Of a DNA stretch of 64,000 bases, positions 25,901 through 34,819 are shown in pieces (position 1 is the stretch's first letter; every line of letters starts with the position of its first letter). This stretch comes from Paraburkholderia youngii (GTDB lineage: Bacteria; Pseudomonadota; Gammaproteobacteria; Burkholderiales; Burkholderiaceae): assembly GCF_013366925.1 (NCBI RefSeq), contig NZ_JAALDK010000001.1:3279165-3343164 (forward strand). Reading direction: 5' to 3'. The notes under the pieces were generated by a model, which saw only the letters and a program-made list of their open reading frames with translations, searched no databases and had not been told where the DNA came from. The translations under genes were made by a program, and so were the position numbers.

Positions 25901-26481
25901 GGCAGCATCCTCGCGAGCAGGTTGTCGCGATCGATCCACTGATGCTTGAACGCGCCCGCCACGTGCAGCACGATCAGCGCGATCAGCGCATAGCCGATCG
26001 CATGATGAAGGCCGAAGAACAGCTCGCGCAGATGCGCGTCGTCCCAGCCCCACTTCGGCAGCAGGATGCCCCAGAAGCGCGAGCCGTAGCGGTTGAACGA
26101 CGAGCCGAGATACCCGGCGAGCGGCATCGCCACCATACAGACGTATAAAAGACCCTGCGTAGTGCGCGCGGCGGCGCGTTGCCACGGTGGCATCGGCGGC
26201 AGGGCAGGCCGGTGAAGGACCACCCGCGCGACGATGCGCAAAAGCACCAGCAGGAAAACCGTCAGTCCGAGCGACTTGTGCAGATTGATCAGCGTCGCTT
26301 TGACAGGCAAGCCCTTCGGCAATCCGACCATATAGAGGCCGAGCGCGAGCAGACCGATGATGCCGAGCGCGATCAGCCAGTGCAGCGCGATCAGCAGCCC
26401 GGCATAGCGCGGGGCGCCGGCGCTGGCAGTTGCGTTGACGTTGATATCAGGCTTCGCGTTTCGAGAATCCGCTGTCGTCAT
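25897..26481 (-). CDS. Cytochrome b561-type di-haem membrane protein
   Basis: 194 residues from the ATG at 26481. Four hydrophobic helices with paired His positions expected for two b haems: 'LLIALHWLIALGIIGLLALG', 'LINLHKSLGLTVFLLVLLRI', 'LYVCMVAMPLAGYLGSS', and 'LHHAIGYALIALIVLHVAGAF'. Family members move electrons between quinones and periplasmic or membrane partners. Located between fhcC (79 nt) and the S33 hydrolase (4-nt overlap), so co-expressed with formaldehyde oxidation and PQQ synthesis. A link to electron flow from methanol oxidation is inference. Confidence 0.85.
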   Translation of the reverse strand: MTTADSRNAKPDINVNATASAGAPRYAGLLIALHWLIALGIIGLLALGLYMVGLPKGLPVKATLINLHKSLGLTVFLLVLLRIVARVVLHRPALPPMPPWQRAAARTTQGLLYVCMVAMPLAGYLGSSFNRYGSRFWGILLPKWGWDDAHLRELFFGLHHAIGYALIALIVLHVAGAFKHQWIDRDNLLARMLP

Positions 26482-26560
26482 GCCCTGTCTCCATGCAACA
26501 TCGTGGCGGGACGTTTCTTTTTTGCCGAATAGCGTTTCAGTCCTGGGCGACATAGCTGCC

Positions 26561-27397
26561 TTAGCCGGCGATCAGTATTTCGCCGCGGCCGTCGACCGCG
26601 AGGTCGCCCGTAAAACGAACCGGCAGACGGTCCGCGCGCCACTGCGAAAACGGCGCGATTTCGGCCGCGAGGCTGCGTATGAGCAATGACCAGAATACGT
26701 CGAAACCGTGCCCGCCGCCGGTGAACGTCGGGGGCGGCAAACCCTCGGGTCGTTGCGCGAGCAGCAGCGTGCCGCGCCTCATCGCATACGCATAGTGTGC
26801 GCCCAGTTGCCCCGCCACGCCGACGGTCCCCGCCACCAGCCGCGACGCCGCGAAGTCGCCCGCGTTGCCGCCGACCAGCACGAGGCCGCGCCGCATCCGG
26901 TCGGCGAGCCGAGCGCCCGCGTTGCCGTGGATCGTCAGCGTGCCGCCGCTCATGCCTTCCATCTCGCCCGTCAGCGCGCCGGCGGCGAAGTCGCCGCTGT
27001 CGCCGCGCACCGTCACGCGTCCGCCGCGCATTTCGCAACCGGTGAAGTGCCCCGCGTCGCCGTCGATTTCAAGCAAGCCGCCGCTCATCCTGAAGCCGCT
27101 GTAGTCGCCGACCGGGCCGCGCGCGACGAGCCGTCCCCCGTCCATCTGCGCGCCGAGCCGGTCGAGCCACCGCGCGGCGCCGTCGATCAGCAGCGTGGCC
27201 AGGTCGTCGCCGGATGCGGGCGCGTCATCGCGCGAAACCTCGAATACGTCGCCGACCACGCAGCGCTCGTTGCCGGCCGGCAGCACGCTGCGCTCGATCT
27301 CGGCCACGCTCATGCTCGCCAGCGCCGCCGGTGACAGTGCGGCCGCATCGACGCGAAAGCCGGGCGGTGTTTTCACGCGCAACGTGGTCGTGCTCAT
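26561..27397 (-). CDS. fhcC: Formyltransferase/hydrolase complex subunit C
   Basis: 278 residues, homologous to FwdC/FmdC. The second half is a right-handed beta-helix made of short Gly-rich turns ('GPVGDYSGFRMSGG', 'GDAGHFTGCEMRGG', 'GDSGDFAAGALTG', 'GNAGDFAASRLVAG'). With FhcA, FhcB and FhcD it forms the bacterial complex that transfers formyl from H4MPT to a methanofuran analogue and hydrolyses it to formate. The ATG at 27397 overlaps the fhcD stop by 4 nt. Confidence 0.93.
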   Translation of the reverse strand: MSTTTLRVKTPPGFRVDAAALSPAALASMSVAEIERSVLPAGNERCVVGDVFEVSRDDAPASGDDLATLLIDGAARWLDRLGAQMDGGRLVARGPVGDYSGFRMSGGLLEIDGDAGHFTGCEMRGGRVTVRGDSGDFAAGALTGEMEGMSGGTLTIHGNAGARLADRMRRGLVLVGGNAGDFAASRLVAGTVGVAGQLGAHYAYAMRRGTLLLAQRPEGLPPPTFTGGGHGFDVFWSLLIRSLAAEIAPFSQWRADRLPVRFTGDLAVDGRGEILIAG

Positions 27398-28365
27398 GCG
27401 CGTCCCCCGTTGAGTCCCGCCGCCAGCTCGTGCAGATGAAAGTGGTACGGCCCGAGCTTGCCGCCGTAGTTGCCCGCCGAAATGCGCAGCACGCCGGCCG
27501 CGCGCCCGAGTCCGGTCGCCGCGCCGATACCGGCCGTCATCGCCGCGCCGACGTCGGCGTCGGTCAGACCGTCGATGACGATCTCCAGCACGCAGCCCAC
27601 GTCCGCGCTCAGCTCGCTGCGCGATGCGAGGCCGATCAGGCTCGGACAGAACGCGTCGTTGGTCGATGCGGTCGCGCCCGCGTACTTCGAGCCGATCTTC
27701 GAGCCCGACCGCACGATGCCGCCGGGAAACGGCATGATCACGTTCGGCAGCCGGCGCATCGCTTCGACCGCGGCTTCGGCGGCGGCGAGCGCCGCGCCCT
27801 GGTCGCGCGCGAGCAGCAGCAGGTTGCCGCCGCCGACGGCCTTGACCGTCGCCGCCGTGTCTTCGCAGACGAACTCGCCGTCCATCACCGGCACGCGCCA
27901 GTAACGGGTGGGGCCGTTCCCCGTGTCGATCATCTTGGCGATCTGCCAGCCGTCGCCGAAAAAGCGCAGCCCGCTGCCGAGCGGCGCGGGGTCCGATAGC
28001 GGCGCGCGGCTCGTGGCCGGATCGATGCCGCTGTATACGGCGGTGCTCGGACAGGTGAGCACGCACTGGCCAACACGCCGCCCGATCTGCTTCGCCAGTT
28101 CCTTCGTCGACACCGCGAACAGCAGCACCGCGACGCCGGGACGGCCGTCGGGCGTTGCCTCGGGCGCGAGCATGCGCTCGATGCCCGCCTCGCAGCCGCA
28201 GCCGATCACCGAGGTCGCGAAGCCCGACAGCGAGTTCGCCGCGTGCATCGCCCACGTTGGCGTGTGCGCGGTGATCACGAGCCGGGTCGCCTTCATCGGG
28301 AAGGCTTCGGCGAAGGTCGCGTCGATCGCGGTGCCGTTGATTTCGAGCGGGGCGGGAGCGTTCAT
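27394..28365 (-). CDS. fhcD: Formylmethanofuran-H4MPT formyltransferase
   Basis: 323 residues, Ftr family. Conserved stretches include 'EINGTAIDATFAEAFPMKAT', 'TSVIGCGCEAGIE', 'DGWQIAKMIDTGNG', 'WRVPVMDGEF' and 'LGPYHFHLHEL' at the C-terminus. It moves the formyl group from N5-formyl-H4MPT to methanofuran. It begins 10 nt after fhcA ends and overlaps fhcC by 4 nt. Bacterial Ftr acts as part of the Fhc complex. Confidence 0.95.
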   Translation of the reverse strand: MNAPAPLEINGTAIDATFAEAFPMKATRLVITAHTPTWAMHAANSLSGFATSVIGCGCEAGIERMLAPEATPDGRPGVAVLLFAVSTKELAKQIGRRVGQCVLTCPSTAVYSGIDPATSRAPLSDPAPLGSGLRFFGDGWQIAKMIDTGNGPTRYWRVPVMDGEFVCEDTAATVKAVGGGNLLLLARDQGAALAAAEAAVEAMRRLPNVIMPFPGGIVRSGSKIGSKYAGATASTNDAFCPSLIGLASRSELSADVGCVLEIVIDGLTDADVGAAMTAGIGAATGLGRAAGVLRISAGNYGGKLGPYHFHLHELAAGLNGGRA

Positions 28366-28375
28366 CGTGGCCGCG

Positions 28376-30070
28376 TCAGGTTAGACATTCGACGGGCAAC
28401 AGCCGGCCGCCGCGGCAGCAGCGGCAGGCTTCGTCGTCGCTGATCGCGGCGTGCGCGAAGTTGCTCGCGAGATTCGCGTTGCTATACGCGCGCAGCGTTT
28501 TCTCGATACCGCGATCGAATTCGGGCGCGACGAAATGGATGCCGCCGGTCGGCGTCGCGATCAGTGTGCCGTCGCGCGCGACCAGTTCGCCGTCCTTGAA
28601 CACATAGGCGGGCGACGTGAACATCCGCTCGCGGTCCGGCTCGTCGCGATAGACGGCGATATCCGCCGCCGCGCCCGCGCCGAGATGGCCGCGATCGCGC
28701 AGACCGAGCAGCCGCGCGGGACCGGCGCGCGTGATGATCGCGATCTCGTACAGCGAGAATTCGCGCTCGAGTTCCGGCAGCGCGCTGGCGACCTGCGCTT
28801 CGGGATGCAGCTTCGCCAGCTGCTCATCGCGAAACGCTTTATCCATCAGCAGGCGGATCAAATGCGGATAGCTCGTGAACGGTCCGCCGTTCGGATGATC
28901 GGTGGTCATCGCGACGCGCCACGGGTCGTCGACGAGCAGGAAGATTTCGAGGCCGATGATCCATTGCAGCGCGTTCACGTAGCTCTGTTCGCGATAGCGG
29001 AACGGCACCACCCCGCAACCCGCGTCGCACTCGATATCGCCGACCACCCACTTGTGCGGCCGCGCGAGCGGCGCGTTGCGGAACTGCATCATCGTGTCAC
29101 CGGAGGCCGTGACGGTCTGTCCGAAGATGATCTGCCCGACGTCGATCGACACGTTCGGCCGCGCGTTCACGGCCTCGGCAATCTGCCGTGCGCCCGACGA
29201 AAACTTGCGTGTACCCTCGGTGCCATAGCTGTGAAACTGGATATGCGTCAGATGGATCGGCAGGCCGTCGGCGGCGTCCATCGTCGCGATCGTCGATGCG
29301 AGGTTGCCGGGCACGCCGAGGTTGCTCGTATGCACGTGCAGCGGATGCGGCACGCGCAGTTCGGTCAGCGCGCGCGTCAGCGTGCGCAGCACGTCGCGTG
29401 GCGTGATGCCGTAGTGCGCGTGCGGTTCGTCGACGTTGAGCGAGCGCTGGTTGAACTTGAACGCGGAGATGCCGCCGGGGTTCACCACCTTGACGCCGAG
29501 CGCCTTGCTCGCGTCGATGGTCCAGCCGACGTAGTCGCGCAGACGTTCGAAGTCGTCGCGTGCGGCGAGCATTTGCAGGAACAGTTCGTCGTTGCCGAGC
29601 ATCACGTACGCGCCGTGATCGATGATCGGCGTGTCGCCCATTTCGAGGTGCGTGTGGCGCGCGTTCGACGGCATCATCGCCGGTTCGAACGCGGCCGTGT
29701 AGCCCATTTCGGCGTAGCGGTAGCCGGTCGCGAGCGTGCCCGGCGCGCAGACGCCGCACGAAGGCAGACGCAGATAGCGGCCGTTGTCGTCGCGCGTGGC
29801 TTCGTAGGCGGCCTCGCCCAGCGCGTCGGCGCGATGGTCCTCGGGCAGCAGCAGGCGCGACAGATTGGTCTTGCCGCCGCCGATATGCGAATGCAGATCG
29901 ATGCCGCCCGCCATCACGATCATCCCGGTCGCGTCGTATTCACGATCGACAGGCATGGTGGAGGGAACATCGACGATGCGGCCGTCGCGAAACGTCAGAT
30001 CGCGCCGCTCGCCGTTGACGTTGTTGATCGGGTCGAACAGCGTGCCGCCCTTGAGCCGAACGAGAGTCAT
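28376..30070 (-). CDS. fhcA: Formyltransferase/hydrolase complex subunit A
   Basis: 564 residues, amidohydrolase superfamily, FwdA/FmdA type. Binuclear metal site begins 'GGIDLHSHIGGGKTN', with later 'HPLHVHTSNLG', 'IHLTHIQFHSYG' and 'MTTDHPNGGPF'. FhcA hydrolyses formylmethanofuran to formate. The C-terminus ends in a Cys-rich 'CRCCRGGRLLPVEC' cluster. The start overlaps fhcB by 4 nt. Order fhcB-A-D-C, as known in Methylobacterium and Burkholderia relatives. Confidence 0.95.
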   Translation of the reverse strand: MTLVRLKGGTLFDPINNVNGERRDLTFRDGRIVDVPSTMPVDREYDATGMIVMAGGIDLHSHIGGGKTNLSRLLLPEDHRADALGEAAYEATRDDNGRYLRLPSCGVCAPGTLATGYRYAEMGYTAAFEPAMMPSNARHTHLEMGDTPIIDHGAYVMLGNDELFLQMLAARDDFERLRDYVGWTIDASKALGVKVVNPGGISAFKFNQRSLNVDEPHAHYGITPRDVLRTLTRALTELRVPHPLHVHTSNLGVPGNLASTIATMDAADGLPIHLTHIQFHSYGTEGTRKFSSGARQIAEAVNARPNVSIDVGQIIFGQTVTASGDTMMQFRNAPLARPHKWVVGDIECDAGCGVVPFRYREQSYVNALQWIIGLEIFLLVDDPWRVAMTTDHPNGGPFTSYPHLIRLLMDKAFRDEQLAKLHPEAQVASALPELEREFSLYEIAIITRAGPARLLGLRDRGHLGAGAAADIAVYRDEPDRERMFTSPAYVFKDGELVARDGTLIATPTGGIHFVAPEFDRGIEKTLRAYSNANLASNFAHAAISDDEACRCCRGGRLLPVECLT

Positions 30071-31446
30071 GGCTGATCCTCGCGCGGATTCAGTCGGCCG
30101 CTCACTCGTTCGTTCAACTGCGCGGCAATCGACGCCACCGTTTCCAGCGCCACCCCACGCGCGGCGGTGAGCGGCATCACGACGGTACCGTCGACGCGAA
30201 ACAGATGCCCGCCGCTATCGATGCCCGGTGTCGCGACCGGCACGAACACGGTGTTCGCGCCGCGTGCGCTGGCGGCAGCCGCGAGCGCCGGATGACCGAG
30301 CACGATCAGCGCAAGCGCGGGATCGAGCGACGCGGGCCACGCGTGCGGCGCGAAGCCCGCGATCCACAGCAGCGCATCGACCTCGCGTTCGGCGAGCAGC
30401 CGCGCCGTCCGATAGCGGTACGGATCATGATCGAGCGGCGCCGCGCCGGTGACGCGCGCCGGCATCGACACGCGCGTGCGCAGCGGCAAGCCTGACAGCC
30501 ACGTGACGGTCTGATTGACCGTCAGCGCGCCATCGTCACCGCCGAGTGCGACACATGCCGCGCGCGTCGTGCGATTCACGGCCTTGACGATCCGGTTCAG
30601 CGCTTCGATCAGCAGCGCCGCGTGCGGCGCGGGCAGTGCGGCCGGTTCATAGACGACCACGGCGTAACGCGCGCTGGCGATGCGTGCCTGAAGTGACGCG
30701 AGCGCGGTTGCCACGTTGGCGTGGTTGCCATTGCCGTGACTTAGCGCGGCCGCATCGCGTCCTTCGGCGAGCGCCGACCACAGCGCAAGCGTGTCATAGG
30801 GATCACTGTCGCGCAGCAGCGAGTCGATACGCGTTTGCGCGAAACCGGCCGCCGCCGGGTCCGCTTCGCAGCCGACGAAGACCAGTTCGCGCGCGAGCTC
30901 GGTGCCCGCCAGCGCGCGCGTGAAGAAGCGCGGGTAGCGCAGCGACGGCTGACAGCCGAAGAACACCAGCAGGTCGGCGCGCGCGCGCACTTCGGAGAGC
31001 GTCGTGAAGAACGCGCCGCGATCCTGCAACGCGAGCGTCGCGGGCGTCAGCGCATCGCCGTGCAGATGATCGAGGATCGCGCCGCAGGAGGCGGCAAGCG
31101 GATACAGCGCGCGGGTGCCGGCGACGTCGGTGGCGAGGCCGCCGAACAGCGGGCGGCGCGCGTTCGCGAGCAACTGTGCGGCGCTCGCCAGCGCGGTATC
31201 CATGTCGACTTCGTTGCCATCGACCACGCATCCGCATTGCGCATCCGCCGCGCCGTACTGCGCGAGTGCGTGAGCGAGCCGCGAACATTCGGTGTCCGGT
31301 ACTTCGAGCGTGCCGTCGTCGTGGGAAGCGGCGACCAGGTCGTCGCATAGCAATGGGCAGAACGGACAGATCCAGTCGCGTGTGAGCGTCGCGGCGCGCG
31401 TTGCGCTCGGGCTAGGGGGCGATGGATCGATGGCGGGACTATGCAT
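30067..31446 (-). CDS. fhcB: Formyltransferase/hydrolase complex subunit B
   Basis: 459 residues related to the molybdopterin-binding subunit of formylmethanofuran dehydrogenase, FwdB/FmdB. The N-terminal Cys group 'CPFCPLLCDD' survives, but bacterial FhcB is known to lack redox function, so the complex is hydrolytic. Landmarks: 'LLVFFGCQPSLRYPRFFTRA', 'GGDDGALTVNQTVTWLSG', 'TPGIDSGGHLFRVDGTVVMP'. First gene of the long minus-strand operon reaching the response regulator at 20937. A candidate -24/-12 element lies at 31632-31646. Confidence 0.92.
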   Translation of the reverse strand: MHSPAIDPSPPSPSATRAATLTRDWICPFCPLLCDDLVAASHDDGTLEVPDTECSRLAHALAQYGAADAQCGCVVDGNEVDMDTALASAAQLLANARRPLFGGLATDVAGTRALYPLAASCGAILDHLHGDALTPATLALQDRGAFFTTLSEVRARADLLVFFGCQPSLRYPRFFTRALAGTELARELVFVGCEADPAAAGFAQTRIDSLLRDSDPYDTLALWSALAEGRDAAALSHGNGNHANVATALASLQARIASARYAVVVYEPAALPAPHAALLIEALNRIVKAVNRTTRAACVALGGDDGALTVNQTVTWLSGLPLRTRVSMPARVTGAAPLDHDPYRYRTARLLAEREVDALLWIAGFAPHAWPASLDPALALIVLGHPALAAAASARGANTVFVPVATPGIDSGGHLFRVDGTVVMPLTAARGVALETVASIAAQLNERVSGRLNPREDQP

Positions 31447-31631
31447 GGGCCAGGTTTAGCAAGCTCCATGCCGATCTTTGGACGACGCATCGGCGGGCGA
31501 GCGCCGCGCCGAAGCGGGCCGCGCTTACGGTCATGCCGCTTTGCATTCAGCGGATCGACCTGCGCGAAGTACCGGCGGCAAGCGTGCCCGATCGTGCGTC
31601 GGCGCGCGGGTTCAAGGGCCCGCTGCGCCAT

Positions 31632-31646
31632 ACAAAATGTGTGCCG
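31632..31646 (-). promoter_or_regulatory. Candidate -24/-12-like element upstream of fhcB
   Basis: On the minus strand CGGCAC-ACATT-TTGT, i.e. the GG...TGT arrangement with sigma-54 spacing but T for the usual C in the -12 GC. About 185 nt before the fhcB start, within a 295-bp gap (31447-31741) between the HisA-like gene and fhcB that otherwise holds no gene. One of four similar elements in the window. Confidence 0.45.
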
Positions 31647-31741
31647 TTCTGGAGCAGAGTGTCACACGCAAACTGTCCGGCTTGTGTTGCGTTTACAGAC
31701 AGCGCTGTCAGAACGTGTGGCATGGAAATTGTATGGAAGGC

Positions 31742-32491
31742 CTACGCTGAATCGGAAGGCGCGCAGTCGAGCTGCCGGTCGTGCAGCGCGGACGCCACCA
31801 GCCAGGCGCTTGCGCCGGTGGCCGCCGCGGCGGCCAGATCGGCCTGATTGCGGATGCCGCCCGCGCCGATCAGCGTGGTGTGCGCGGCGGCTTGCGCGCG
31901 CAGGCGCTCGAATGTCGCGAGGTCGGGGCCGGCGTAGCTGCCGACCTGGTCGAGCGTCATCGCGATCACGCGCGACGGCCACCATGCCGACGAGCAATCG
32001 AGCGCGGTCGCGGCGAGCAGTTCGCCGGCGCGATGATCGAGCGACAGGATCGGCGCGAGGCCGGCGCGCTGCGCCGCGTGCACGGCATGGATTTCGCGAA
32101 GCGTCTCCGAGCCGAAGACAGGCACGACGGTCGCGAGGCTGGAATTGGCGGCACGGCGGTCGGGTTGATCAACAGCAGCGTCGATGCGCTCGAACAGCGC
32201 GCGCATCGATGCGTAGTCCGCGAAGCCCGCGTCGAGCCACAGTTCGATGCCGGGCAGCGCGGCGCGCAACGCGGCGAGCGTCGAAGCATGCGCGCCGCGC
32301 TGCAGGATGGCGCCGAGATCGGCGATATAGAGCGTGCGCGCGCCGCTGGCTTCGAGTAGCGCGCGGGCGGTAGCAAGTGGGTCGCTCGTCGCGACGAGGC
32401 GGGACTGGATGGGCCGATAGGCGTTCCGCTCGCCGCGTACCGCGCGGACGACCTGGCCGTCGAGCAGATCGAGAACAGGTATCACCTGCAT
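31742..32491 (-). CDS. HisA/HisF-related TIM-barrel protein of H4MPT/methanofuran clusters
   Basis: 249 residues. Starts MQVIPVLDLLDGQVVRA, a HisA-like first strand, and contains 'LYIADLGAI', 'LWLDAGFAD', 'ATVVPVFGSET', 'PILSLDHRAGEL', 'MTLDQVGSYAG' and 'LIGAGGIRNQADL'. It belongs to the HisA/HisF-related family that occurs with C1-carrier synthesis genes in methanogens and methylotrophs, not to histidine synthesis. The ATG at 32491 has AAGGAAAG at about 9 nt. The start lies only 16 bp from that of the divergent ATP-grasp gene. Its reaction is not established. Confidence 0.82.
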   Translation of the reverse strand: MQVIPVLDLLDGQVVRAVRGERNAYRPIQSRLVATSDPLATARALLEASGARTLYIADLGAILQRGAHASTLAALRAALPGIELWLDAGFADYASMRALFERIDAAVDQPDRRAANSSLATVVPVFGSETLREIHAVHAAQRAGLAPILSLDHRAGELLAATALDCSSAWWPSRVIAMTLDQVGSYAGPDLATFERLRAQAAAHTTLIGAGGIRNQADLAAAAATGASAWLVASALHDRQLDCAPSDSA

Positions 32492-32507
32492 AGAGGGGCG
32501 CTTTCCT

Positions 32508-33551
32508 TTGACCAAGATCTTTGTTTATGAGTATCTCACCGGCGGCGGCATCGACCCCGCGCTCGCCGGCGCAGGCAGTCTCGCCGATTTGAGTGCGCTG
32601 ATCGTCGAAGGACGCGTGATGCGCGACGCGCTGGTCGCCGCTCTGCGTGAACTGGACGGCGTGCAGGTCACGTTCGCGACCTCGCGCTTCGAAACACGAG
32701 CGCCGGGCGACGCTCATTGTATGGCCGCGCCCGGCGAATCGATGACGGCGTTCGTCGCGCGCGTCGCGCGCGAGCACGACTACGCGTGGGTCGTCGCGCC
32801 GGAATGCGACGGCCTGCTGCTGCGCTTTCACGATGCGGTCGGCACCGCCCGGTGGCTCGGCTGCGCGAAGGAAGCGATCCGCGTCGCGTCGAGCAAGAGC
32901 GCGACCGCGGCATGTCTTGCCGCGCATGGCATTGCGACGACGCCGGCGCTCGAACCCGGCGACCCAGCCGCGCAGCACGGCGGCCGCTGGGTCGTCAAAC
33001 CGGACGACGGCGCGGGCGGCCTCGACACGATCGTCTACGAGCGCTTCGCCGATGCCTGCGCCGAGTACGAGGCGCGCGCGGCCGCGGCGCGCAATCCGGT
33101 GCTGCAGGCGTGGGTCGACGGCGAGCCGTTGAGCCTGTCGCTGATCTGCCGCGGCGACGCGACCAAGCTGCTCAGCATCAACCGTCAGCAGATCGGGCTG
33201 AGCGGCGGCGACGCGCCGGGCGAGGTTGCGCGGATCGTCGAGTTCGACGGCGTGCTGGTCGATCAAATCGACCAGCACAGCGACATGGGCCGCGCGCTCG
33301 ACACGCTCGCGCATCGCGTCGCGCGGGCCATCCCGGGTTTGCGCGGCTTCGTCGGCATCGATGTCGTGTGGCATCCGCAACGCGGGCCGGTCGTGATCGA
33401 GGTGAATCCGCGTCTGACGGTCGCTTATGCGGGGCTGTCGGCGGTGCGCGGCAGCGGCCTGACGCGCGCGCTGCTGGCCGCGCATGGCGTGCGACTCGAG
33501 CGCTGCGGCGCGGCGCGCGCCAATCCGCTCACATTCGAGGTGCGTCCTTGA
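32508..33551 (+). CDS. ATP-grasp ligase, tyramine-glutamate ligase (MfnD)-like
   Basis: 347 residues from a TTG start with AGAGGGG upstream. N-terminus MTKIFVYEYLTGGGID is typical of ATP-grasp proteins in methanofuran clusters. Features: 'HDYAWVVAPECDGLLLRF', 'KSATAACLAAHGIATTP', nucleotide-binding 'GRWVVKPDDGAGGLDT', 'QAWVDGEPLSLSLICRG' and 'VVIEVNPRLTVAYAGLS'. By analogy with archaeal MfnD it would join glutamate to tyramine, making the side chain of the methanofuran analogue. Followed by the mfnF-like and mfnE-like genes, which supports this role. Confidence 0.82.
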   Translation: MTKIFVYEYLTGGGIDPALAGAGSLADLSALIVEGRVMRDALVAALRELDGVQVTFATSRFETRAPGDAHCMAAPGESMTAFVARVAREHDYAWVVAPECDGLLLRFHDAVGTARWLGCAKEAIRVASSKSATAACLAAHGIATTPALEPGDPAAQHGGRWVVKPDDGAGGLDTIVYERFADACAEYEARAAAARNPVLQAWVDGEPLSLSLICRGDATKLLSINRQQIGLSGGDAPGEVARIVEFDGVLVDQIDQHSDMGRALDTLAHRVARAIPGLRGFVGIDVVWHPQRGPVVIEVNPRLTVAYAGLSAVRGSGLTRALLAAHGVRLERCGAARANPLTFEVRP

Positions 33552-34657
33552 GCCCCGCCCGTTCGAACCCGGCGGTGCGGTTCGGCTGGGACGTCGGCGG
33601 TGCGCACGTGAAGGTGTCGCTCATCGACGGCAGCGACGCCGTGCTCGACGTCGTGCAATGGCCGTGTCCGCTGTGGCAGGGGCTCGACCATCTGCAACGC
33701 ACGATCGACCTCGTCTTCGAGCGCTGGCCGCAGGCCCGCACCGAAGCCGTGCAGCATGCGGTGACGATGACCGGCGAGATGGTCGACCTGTTCGCGGACC
33801 GCGCCGAAGGCGTGCGCGCGATCGTGGCCGCGCTCGCGCAGCGGCTCGGTTCGTCACTGCGTTTCTACGCCGGCGACGCCGGCTGGCTCGCTGCCGACGA
33901 CTGCCCGGCCGGCTGGCGCCAGGTCGCGTCGGCGAACTGGCTCGCGACCGCGAGCTGGGTCGCTACCCGCATGGCGAACGCGCTGCTGATCGACATCGGC
34001 AGCACCACTACCGACATCATTCCGATCGTCGACGGCCGGGTCGTCGCGCGTGGCGCGACCGATGCGGGCCGGCTCGCGAGCGGCGAACTCGTGTATCACG
34101 GCGTCGTGCGCACGCCGTTGTGCGGCGTCGCGCATCGGATCGAATTCGGCGGCGCCACGCTGAACGTGATGAACGAATGGTTCGCGACCACCGCCGACGT
34201 CTACCGGCTGACGGGCGAACTGGACCCGCTGCACGACGTGCAGCCGAGCGCCGACCAGGGACCGAAGACACAGGCGGCGAGCCGCGCGCGGCTCGCGCGC
34301 ATGATCGGGCACGACGCGCACGACGCGTCGGACCTCGAATGGCTGCAGTTTGCGCGGCGCTGGCGGGCGCTGCAGGTGCGCGAAATCGGCGCAAACCTGA
34401 TGCGCGTGGTCGCCGCGCAGCCGTCGCTCGCGGCCGCGCCGCTGGTGGGCGCGGGCTGCGGCCGCTTCCTCGTCGCCGCCTTGGCGCGCGACGAAGCGCG
34501 CGGCTATATCGACTTCGGCGCGTTGGCGGGCGTGCCCGATGCCAGCGCGGCGTGGGCGGCGACCTGCGCGCCGAGCGTGGCGGTCGCGCTGCTGGCGGCG
34601 CGCGAACCGGGAGCGCAGCGGCGAAGCGCGTGTGGCGTGGCAGCGCGCGCGGCATGA
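33548..34657 (+). CDS. Hydantoinase/oxoprolinase-like H4MPT-linked protein (MfnF-like)
   Basis: 369 residues. The TTG at 33548 overlaps the preceding stop by 4 nt and has GAGG 7 nt upstream. The protein shows an actin-like/hydantoinase N-domain: 'FGWDVGGAHVKVSLIDGSD', 'AVTMTGEMVDLFADR', 'NALLIDIGSTTTDIIPIVDG', 'VGAGCGRFLVAALAR'. Archaeal MfnF of this family couples the aminomethylfuran phosphate unit to the tyramine-glutamate unit. In bacteria the family is known from H4MPT gene clusters. Assignment rests on family and neighbours. Confidence 0.85.
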   Translation: MSPARSNPAVRFGWDVGGAHVKVSLIDGSDAVLDVVQWPCPLWQGLDHLQRTIDLVFERWPQARTEAVQHAVTMTGEMVDLFADRAEGVRAIVAALAQRLGSSLRFYAGDAGWLAADDCPAGWRQVASANWLATASWVATRMANALLIDIGSTTTDIIPIVDGRVVARGATDAGRLASGELVYHGVVRTPLCGVAHRIEFGGATLNVMNEWFATTADVYRLTGELDPLHDVQPSADQGPKTQAASRARLARMIGHDAHDASDLEWLQFARRWRALQVREIGANLMRVVAAQPSLAAAPLVGAGCGRFLVAALARDEARGYIDFGALAGVPDASAAWAATCAPSVAVALLAAREPGAQRRSACGVAARAA

Positions 34658-34819
34658 GTTGACCGGCGCGGCGCCGCCCGAAGACGGGGCGCCAGCGCAC
34701 GAGTAGCGCAAAGAGGGACAGTGGGGACGATTGGGCGAGCGGGACAAGTTCGGTGATGAACGAGGTTGCGAAACGACGCGACCCAGCCGGGCACTCAACT
34801 GGACGCGAGGACAACAGTC

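Noticed and set aside
31742..32491. HisA of histidine biosynthesis
   Set aside because: No other his genes nearby; sequence is a divergent HisA/HisF-related type and neighbours are methanofuran-type synthesis genes.
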